Assembly (NCBI GenBank): GCA_020650975.1 | Contig: JAIPMN010144646.1 | Location: 1 to 22,128 of the forward strand | Direction: 5' to 3' | DNA length: 22,128 bases | Source of the DNA: Apostichopus californicus | Taxonomy: Eukaryota > Echinodermata > Holothuroidea > Aspidochirotida > Stichopodidae | Shown here: positions 1-22,128 of the stretch, in pieces | Layout: every line of letters begins with the position of its first letter | Numbering within the stretch: the first letter of the stretch is position 1 | Notes under the pieces: model-generated | What the model was told of the DNA's origin: nothing | Seen by the model: only the letters and a program-made list of their open reading frames with translations | Databases searched by the model: none | Made by a program: the position numbers and the translations under genes

Positions 1-618
1 TATTTATATCCACTATGACCCAATTGGTACATGTTAAGGTAACCTTATTCTTTTCATGAAATCTGGGGACATGTGCCCGCCCCATCAAGAGCTAGTTAAG
101 TATTTATTGTTACATTGTTTACAAGGAGAGGTGGAATTTTGATGCCCACTATGGTGCTTAGTTTCAAGGATGATGGTCAAATAACTTAGAAAGAAGTCTT
201 TTTTCCAAGTTTATAATCTAATGCCAAAAAAAAAAAAAACTTTAAAAAAAGATGACTGGAAGTCTTATTATTCATCACTGATGCAGCGTGATGCTTGTCA
301 TGTAAATTTATGAACAATCTATGAAATTTCCTCAATAATCTGGGTAGCCTTTATCCATAAATTAACTTTTTGCATTTTTAGTTGTAAACAACCACAGATG
401 TTTACTCTACAAACATATAACTTTGAAATGATTCAGGGTCGTAATTCTTACAAATTTTTTAATATTCCAGGGACAATACATCAAATCAAGGGGCATAAAT
501 GAAATCGGTGGATTGTCCCTGGAAATCGGTTGACGTCTGGTCACCTTAACTTTTATCTACAAAAGTTAATGCAAGTCGATTAAATGCAATATACCTACGC
601 CTCGATTGTTCTATTCAG
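1..618 (+). other. Last intron of OGFOD2 (no exon recognised)
   Basis: AT-rich DNA with no open frame resembling the upstream part of the dioxygenase domain. It ends in a pyrimidine-containing acceptor (ctattcag at 611-618) directly before the OGFOD2 exon. It holds a 14-base A run near 225 and a small inverted repeat (465-524, listed separately). The intron's 5' end lies outside the window. Confidence 0.6.
465..524. repeat. Inverted repeat, 13-bp arms
   Basis: The arm ttccagggacaat (about 465-477) is the perfect reverse complement of attgtccctggaa (512-524), with a loop of 34 bases. It could be a remnant of a small transposon or a foldback in the OGFOD2 pre-mRNA. No family is recognised. Confidence 0.6.
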
Positions 619-876
619 GAGCCTCGGAGAGAGAAGTACACCAAGTACGTCCATAAACCCACTGTAGGACTCCTTCACAGAGGGCAGCATATGCACGGTG
701 CAATGCCCATCTCAGACGGCGAGAGGTACAATCTAATCATCTGGATGAGATCGTCAAAGGTGCGGAACAAACTCTGTCCGATGTGCGATAAAGAACCCGA
801 ACTGGTGAAAAGTGTCGGCTACGGAGATGGTTACACGCGGAAGGAGGAGTCAGTCGATGTGTGTAGTACCCTCTGA
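619..876 (+). CDS. OGFOD2: OGFOD2, C-terminal coding exon (partial gene)
   Basis: Last 85 residues of a 2-oxoglutarate and Fe(II)-dependent oxygenase domain-containing protein 2. The exon starts after ctattcag in phase 0 (EPRREKYTKYVHKP...) and ends in TGA at 874-876. It holds the distal part of the prolyl-4-hydroxylase-type double-stranded beta-helix. HMHGAMP (exon residues 24-30) contains the distal iron-binding histidine, most likely H26, and R36 in GERYNLIIW is the expected 2-oxoglutarate-binding arginine. The tail RSSKVRNKLCPMCDKEPELV, with a CPMC pair, followed by GYGDGYTRKEESVDVCSTL, matches the vertebrate OGFOD2 C-terminus as I remember it. The HxD half of the iron site must lie in exons left of the window. 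The substrate of OGFOD2 is not established. It converges on CCDC157, which is on the opposite strand. Confidence 0.93.
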   Translation, partial: EPRREKYTKYVHKPTVGLLHRGQHMHGAMPISDGERYNLIIWMRSSKVRNKLCPMCDKEPELVKSVGYGDGYTRKEESVDVCSTL

Positions 877-884
877 TATGATGG

Positions 885-1140
885 GAAAGCTCTGTGTACT
901 ATTCATCAGTGCATTGAATGTGTGCCAGCAGATAAGAATGAACTATCATCATAAGGTCCTGAGTTCGAGTCCCTCCAAGATTAATGTATATTGTCCAGTT
1001 TATACAGAGTTGTTGACAATTGGCAATTCATAATCATGGACGTTAAATATGAATCTAAGAGACTGACTTCGGTCAGCTTGCAGCTTTGATAAGCCAATGA
1101 TGGCTTCCTCGCGAGTTCCTGCTTGCAGGAGGATCTAAAA
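885..1140 (+). mobile_element. tRNA-derived SINE (tRNA-Met-like head)
   Basis: Bases 951-980 read aaggtcctgagttcgagtcc, a Pol III B box inside a tRNA-Met-like T arm. The upstream part (about 885-950) is a degenerate tRNA 5' half. It is followed by a body and then a run of compact hairpins: ctgac-TTCG-gtcag (1063-1076), aagcca-ATGA-tggctt (about 1091-1106), the palindrome ctcgcgag (about 1109-1116) and tcctgc-tt-gcagga (about 1117-1130). Start and end are approximate and no target duplication was found. It lies in the predicted 3' UTR of OGFOD2, on the sense strand. The decayed acceptor half makes a functional tRNA unlikely. Confidence 0.6.
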
Positions 1141-2019
1141 TACAACTATAACAGCCTACAGAGTGTGCACAAAATTGATGTGCCAGCTAGGCTATAGTAA
1201 AACTTTGCACCTAACCTATGTGTGTCATAATGAACCTACTCCTGTGACAAAAATGGACATATTACATTTAATGGGGGGAGGGGGATTAGGAATATCTACC
1301 TATGCATGGTCTATCTGTTTTTCTGAAATGTCCTATCAGGATTCACAAGGAGGCCGTATATACCTATTATACGTATTTCATGTATGACATACATGTGGAC
1401 ATACATGGTTATGTGGGCTGCATGAATAGGGTTTTGATATCTCACTAAACACAGAGAATTGACGCTGGTTCGATTTGCTGCACCTAAGGCGTATAAAAAT
1501 GAAGAAGTTAGTGGTACCACAGAGACATGAACAAATGTCTGGCAAAGTGGATTACAGATCACAGAAGTGCATCAAGCTGTTATGAAGTGATTTCATGTTA
1601 GTGGCAATTTGTGGGAAGTTGATTATCATTCCTGAAGAGATTTACGAATTGAACGTGGCAAATCGTTTGCGATGAAAAATTGTTACTTGTAGATTACTGT
1701 CATATTAAAACCACAACCTGACCCATTTTTAGTTACATTAAAATGATACGCCCAAAAATGCTGCTGCTGTCCAGAAAGAACATGTTTCTCCCATGTTGCA
1801 GCTTCTGTGACACAAATTTAGAACTGGGTTTACACAGACGATTTTAGTCTCATTACTCCCCCAAAATCGCCCTCAATGTTGTCATTTTTGGGTAGAATCA
1901 CCCTTGCGTGGCCTCTGTGTATTTCTGACACTGATTTAGCCCACCTTTTTGTAGTTCTTATGTTGTGTAGTTGAAAGGTTTTGGGCTTAGTATTTGTTAT
2001 AGTATGAAGTATGTATATC

Positions 2020-2025
2020 AATAAA
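2020..2025 (+). promoter_or_regulatory. Polyadenylation signal AATAAA, probably for OGFOD2
   Basis: The canonical AATAAA is the first on the + strand after the OGFOD2 stop. An (AT)n-rich and T/G-containing stretch follows at 2035-2070. Its assignment to OGFOD2 rests on position only. Confidence 0.5.
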
Positions 2026-2045
2026 GTCAAAGAATGTATTCATAT

Positions 2046-2984
2046 ATATATATACATATTGCCTGTATTGAAAACACCATTAGAAAGTATACTGAAGGTT
2101 GGTTGGTGTTGCCCTCAAAGTTGGTAGGAAGACCAAAATTTGCCAAGCTTTGACACTTGTATTCACTGCCTCCATAAGAACATACTCTCTCACCGAGACA
2201 CTCCTACTGAAATGTTTGGTATAATTTGGAGGGATGGCATCAGTTTTGAAAACTTCTAGCAAATTCTTGGCGTGCTGAAATTTAGGATACGATACTTGAT
2301 GACAACTATGTCTCTTTAAAATAGATATTTATTGAAAGAAAATAGCAGTTTTGTTCTTGATTTATAATTTTAATCATCATGACAGTACTAATAAATTGAG
2401 TTGACTTGTAAAATAAAAGTTAACAAAGAAGCTATGAAGTCTTGTCTTTTTGTTAAGTTTGTCATTTTCTATCAGAAGATTTGAAATGAAAATATTTAAA
2501 ATCCTTTTGAATGACACTGTTTAGTTCCTATTGTATGAATCCTTTACACCATTTCAATTATTTGTTCCATATTCTAGGAATATATAGAGGAACTTTTGGG
2601 GCATTGCTTTTGGATAATTTTTGGTGCTATCTTATTACAATATTACATATACCTTATATATTAGCATGACTTATTAAACTTAAATCTCCAACTAAACACA
2701 AGAAGCTGGTCGAAAGTAGAACTCTGTGGTTATTTTATGTTATGATCAGACAAAAGATCACACATTCTATGAAATATATGAGATAATACCCCCATTATAA
2801 TGGCTTATGGGTGCAAAAGTTTGAATTAAAATAAATGTTATGGCAATAATAATAAAACAAAAACACAATACTAAAGTAGAACATTTTATACATTGGGAGC
2901 CTGATTGGATGAACCTTTTACATCATCCACAGAATTTTTTTATGTAAGAATTAGTAGAGATATATAAATTTCTCTGATGGCAGC
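2046..2984. other. Intergenic AT-rich DNA, nothing recognised
   Basis: An (AT)n microsatellite lies at about 2042-2055, followed by AT-rich sequence with several AATAAA words by chance (e.g. about 2822). The minus-strand open frame at 2080-2262 has no recognisable motif or splice context. It separates the 3' ends of two convergent genes. Confidence 0.5.
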
Positions 2985-3305
2985 TTTGTACAATAAATAA
3001 TAATTGTAATAATCATAATAATCAGCAGTTATGTTTACGACGCTAAAGCGACCACAAATGTGGGAGAAACCCGCAATGGCTTATGGATTACAACTTACAC
3101 GTCGGGTGGCTTCCAATTCAACTTTTTAACTCAAATTTGGAATCTCTTCAATTTCGAAAGTCATTTCAGATGGGAAAACCGTAGATTAATTGCAAAACCC
3201 AACTTATGACCCGGCCGGGTTTCGAACACAGAACCTCCCGATTGCTTATCCTCATTGCTTCAAATGCCACCGCCTTTATCCACTCAACCAGAGCACCGGT
3301 TTATT
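2985..3305 (-). mobile_element. tRNA-derived SINE (tRNA-Leu/Ser-like head), near full length
   Basis: Read on the minus strand from 3305, the element opens with tctggttgagtggataaagg (a Pol III A box in a D-arm-like context), a long variable-arm-like segment, and a B box (gtgttcgaaaccc, around 3219-3230), as in class II tRNAs. The body continues with gtcataagttgggtttt and a hairpin-rich 3' module (acccgcaatgg, cacaaatgtg, gtcgctttagcgtcg). It ends in an ATT/AAT-rich tail at about 2990-3028. This order (tRNA head, body, LINE-type tail) is typical of SINEs. Borders are approximate. Confidence 0.65.
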
Positions 3306-4769
3306 AACTTAATCGTCTATTAAACTTACGCTTGAGGTTAAGATAACAGCAACTCACAGCTTGCGCTTCAGCAATGTATAATTATCGTGAGAGCAACAAA
3401 GCAGGTGATAGGGGTTTGTAGAGGCATAGCCGGACTATTATCAAAGCCTTTGTTATAGGTACCTAGCAGATTGCAATTATTGTTAAAAATGTTTAGGAAA
3501 GGGAAAAATTGTGATCCAATTCTCTTCTGCAAATCATTGCCATGCTAAAATATGGAATTTCAAAACAGGTAGAAAAGACATGGGACATTAATCTACTTTT
3601 CGTGTTCTTTAATATCACTGTACATTCAATTGTCGCAGATAATCACAGCGATATATGTAAACTAGAAAATCAAGGCATCTCTAACATGTCAAGGTGGATT
3701 CTCTTAAATTACTTTCTATTAATAAATATAAAGTTAACATAAAATATAGAAAGTTATATATTACAAATGAAATACTAGGGTGTAAATTTTATCTTCTGTA
3801 TTGAAGGTCTTACTGGATACAATTTATATTAATAATATTATACAGAGACATGGTTAATATAGCAAACCATAATGTCATCAAGGCATACAAAACATTATTT
3901 TTTAGCAAGCATGGCTCTCCATGGATATGTCACTTCAGTTGTTCTATACACTTTAAGGCTACTCTCACATTTCTCTCAATAAAAGGGGCAAACATAATGA
4001 TCTACACTGCATTTTGAATTTAGCAGTTACGTGAAAAATTTATATGCACCAAAAGATGCACATTCCCAAGAATTATGTAGTTTACTTTTGTAAAATCAAA
4101 GCATTGCTGATGAGTGGGGAGGGGGGGGGGTCCCCTAGACACTGTACCAGCAGGCTACTAGGTTTACGGTAAAGTTGTGCATTGTACATTACTTTTCCAA
4201 TGGATTAACCCCACACCCCATCCCTCGCCCTTCTTCAAGAATTATCTACAAACCACCAAAATGCCCCGAAAGACTCCCCACACCCCCCCCCCCCAGTCAA
4301 AAACAACACAAGGAGTTGTTCCATACTCCAAATACTTTCCTTCAATTCTGTATACAAAACTAACATAATGATATCAAAACAAGTTCACCAACATAAATGT
4401 GATTTATATCCAAACGGTATCATAATGATATTATTATGCTAATATATAAATTGCCGGAAGGATTTGCCAATACTCAATAATAATATCATTGGCTAACTCA
4501 TATTGCTCTGGTCTACCACACACCACAGCTGTCATTCATCCACAACACAGCACTTAACACTTTTGAGATGATAAAAAAGAATTGTGGCTTTTCCATAGCA
4601 CTCCAAAAGGGCAAATTTTGGTTCACAGAAGGTAGCTTAAGTTGAAAGTCTATAAAATTCTTGTACTGACTTCCATGATTTCCACTAGGGCTTGCTGTTT
4701 CTTTCCAAATCGCTTTGGAGACAAAGACGTTAGCTGTGCCACGGATGGAGTCCCGACACATAACATGAG
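3306..4769. other. Intergenic / distal CCDC157 3' UTR region
   Basis: No gene is supported here. Minus-strand transcription of CCDC157 enters from 4769, but no canonical AATAAA (TTTATT on +) occurs between 3310 and 4769. A variant ATTAAA lies at 3609-3614 (tttaat on +), so the true 3' end is unknown. The stretch contains a G run near 4120-4130 and a C run near 4284-4296. The open frames at 3542-3742, 4175-4368 and 4513-4773 look like chance. Confidence 0.45.
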
Positions 4770-20203
<15,434 letters not shown>

Positions 20204-21177
20204 CTGAACATAAATAAAGAGTAATACAAAGTATATATTAGCAAATCACAACGGCAAGTAAGGATTATGAACGTATAGAAGATACACAATATTACATATG
20301 AAAGAATTTTAAAGCATCTCTTGTGAATATCTGGGAGCTAATTCTGCTACTAAAACAAGAGCATAACACTGTGCCTAGATATGCTTGATATAGGCTTTAT
20401 GTCGTTGGCTAGCATGTGAGTAGTATTAGCTGCCAACAAAATAAGGGTTTTCACATTACCAACAGATATGAAGATGTGTGCCCTTAAGTACCTATCTGGT
20501 TGCTTGATTACATGGCCTTAAACAAGGGATGTTATCTCATGACTGTTAGTAATTAAATTTGTACAGGTTGCACAATGGCATTCTGAATGATCACTCTATG
20601 CTCTCCCAACATAGCTAGGCATATGTCCTAACTGACTTTATGGATGTGAATGATCCTTAAGTTACTGTAGCTTAGGCCTAACCAAGTTATGTGTAAATGC
20701 TGTGAAAGGGTGAGCGCTGGTGAGTAGTTTTAATACGCTAATTATGTAGGACCTACAAAAGGCTAGGCACTATCTTAAAAGTTAATAACTTACAAACAAA
20801 TTGTTGAAGAGATCGGTTGACCTCTTTAAATATGTAATACTAGTCGACCATCACCACAACCAAGAGATCTGCACTCTCAATTTTTTTTTTCAAATGAGAG
20901 AGAAATTCTACAACGTACATTACTGGATACCAAATTCCGTCTTCCACTTCGCAATACAGGCTATGTGTGCATGTACGGATACATGTACCAGAAGATGACA
21001 GGTTGTTTGAAAAGCCTCATTGAAGGTAGCAGCCACTAAGAGCAGACACTAACAGCAGCCACTAAGAGAAAAGGACAGTAAGACATGACACACAGTACTA
21101 CAACTGCGGTCGTGTGTGTTAGTTATAACTGACACTGCAGTCGAGTGTGTTGTTCAATTAGTGCATAAATAAGAAAG
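20204..21177 (-). other. CCDC157 5' flank / 5' UTR intron and putative promoter
   Basis: The acceptor at 20204 implies a non-coding first exon and promoter somewhere here or beyond, but no transcription start can be fixed. The right part contains short direct duplications: agcagccactaagag around 21025 and 21051, and actgcggtcgtgtgtgtt / actgcagtcgagtgtgtt around 21104 and 21134. The plus-strand frame at 20801-20998 is not convincing. Confidence 0.45.
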
Positions 21178-22128
21178 GTTTTTTTTCTTCCAAATTCGAT
21201 TAAGTTTAGTTATCAAGCCTACTGAGATGTCCGGTTAGCACCAAATTAAAGTAGAAAGGTTCCTCTTTCACGTGGTATACCTCTACTATCGGTAACAAAA
21301 ATTATTTCTTGACCAAAAGTGGCCATAAAGTTTTAACCCCGATACGGACATCTCTAAACGCGCTGTATATACGTAAAGTATAATGATCAGAAAACTGTTT
21401 AAATTTTTAATTTTTTTTCTTCAAAATCGATTAATTTTAGTTATGGAGCCTACTGGGAAGTCCGGTTAGCACCACATTAAATAAGAAAGGTTGCTCTTTC
21501 ACGTGGTATACATCTACTATCGGTAACAAAAATTATTTCTTGACCAAAAGTGGCCTTAAAGTTTTAACCCCGATACAGACCCCTCTCTAAACGCGCTGTA
21601 TATATAATACGTAATGATCAGAAAACTGTTTACATTTTTTATTTTTTTCAAAATCGATTAATTTTAGTTATCAAGCGTACTGATATGTCCGGTTAGCACC
21701 ACATTAAAGTAGAAAGGTTCCTCTTTCACGTGGTATACCTCTACTATCGGTAACAAAAATTATTTCTTGACCAAAAGTGGCCATAAAGTTTTAACCCCGA
21801 TACGGACATCTCTAAACGCGCTGTATATACGTAAAGTGTAATGATCAGAAAACTGTTTAAATTTTTAATTTTTTTTCTTCAAAATCGATTAATTTTAGTT
21901 ATGGAGCCTACTGGGAAGTCCGGTTAGCACCACATTAAAGTAGAAAGGTTGCTCTTTCACGTGGTATACATCTACTATCGGTAACAAAAATTATTTCTTG
22001 ACCAAAAGTGGCCTTAAACTTTTAACCCCGATACGGACATCACTAAACGCGCTGTATTATACGTAATGTGTAATGATCCCAAAATGATTTTTTTTTTCAA
22101 AATCGATTAATTTTAGTTATGAAGCGTA
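21178..22128. repeat. Satellite array, about 229-bp monomer in a 458-bp dimer
   Basis: The anchor ccggttagcacc recurs at 21231 (last base read a for c context), 21462, 21689 and 21920, spacings 231, 227 and 231, with a fifth partial copy to the window end. Monomers 1 and 3 share tatcaag...gatgtcc and a cctcttt variant. Monomers 2 and 4 share tatggagcc...gggaagtcc and gctcttt. Each has a conserved cacgtggtata E box, a taacaaaaattatttcttg block and aacgcgctgtat. No open frame. The array runs past the right edge. Confidence 0.95.

Larger units (their letters stand above)
877..2045 (+). other. Probable OGFOD2 3' UTR and 3' flank
   Basis: There is no supportable coding sequence after the TGA at 876. 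The first canonical AATAAA on + lies at 2020-2025, so the 3' UTR would be about 1.15 kb. Much of its first 260 bases is a SINE (885-1140). The remainder is unremarkable AT-rich sequence. Short open frames at 1163-1387 (+) and 1311-1562 (-) overlap each other and have no recognisable content. Confidence 0.5.

Noticed and set aside
945..985. Possible functional tRNA gene
   Set aside because: Only the T-arm/B-box part is well formed. The acceptor and D arms are degenerate and a SINE body follows.
3215..3305. Possible functional tRNA-Leu/Ser gene on the minus strand
   Set aside because: A and B boxes are present but the acceptor stem does not pair properly and a SINE body and tail follow.
3542..3742. 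Plus-strand 66-residue frame
   Set aside because: AT-rich chance frame without motif, in the intergenic region.
21178..22128. CRISPR-like array
   Set aside because: The repeats are contiguous monomers of about 229 bp without unique spacers, typical of satellite DNA.

Overview
The window is animal nuclear DNA, not prokaryotic: coding sequence is broken into short exons with consensus GT/AG borders and consistent phase, and the non-coding DNA is AT-rich and full of SINEs, minisatellites, satellite DNA and a DNA transposon. The repeat types (tRNA-headed SINEs, 'gcgctatat' tail modules, a THAP plus P2X7-like transposon) suggest a marine invertebrate. An echinoderm is my best guess, but the sequence alone does not prove it.

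Layout: bases 619-876 (+) are the last coding exon of an OGFOD2 orthologue (a 2-oxoglutarate/iron dioxygenase), followed by a 3' UTR region that contains a tRNA-Met-like SINE and an AATAAA signal at 2020. From 2046 to 4769 is intergenic AT-rich DNA with a second, tRNA-Leu/Ser-like SINE on the minus strand. From 4770 to about 20203 (-) lies one complete gene, a CCDC157 orthologue, reconstructed as 13 coding exons joined in phase into a 754-residue protein. It has the conserved N-terminal MAxLLGS...PSWKFPD block, a long coiled coil and a C-terminal C2HC zinc-finger-like motif. The two genes are tail to tail.

The CCDC157 introns hold most of the unusual structure: a 12-copy minisatellite (9862-10172); a 130-bp tandem repeat that includes the real splice donor of exon 6 and repeats decoy donors into intron 6 (12195-12620); a LINE/SINE-type repeat (10938-11400); a perfect 14-bp hairpin (7736-7770); an ORF with good splice borders that would act as a poison exon (6733-6895); and a complete-ended but decayed Kolobok-like transposon (14302-17530). 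That transposon has TTAA target duplications, a broken THAP gene on + and a broken P2X7-like gene on -.

Upstream of CCDC157 (20204-21177) there is probable promoter/5' UTR intron DNA. From 21178 to the window end is a tandem satellite of about 229 bp monomers arranged as a two-monomer (458 bp) higher-order repeat, which runs off the window.
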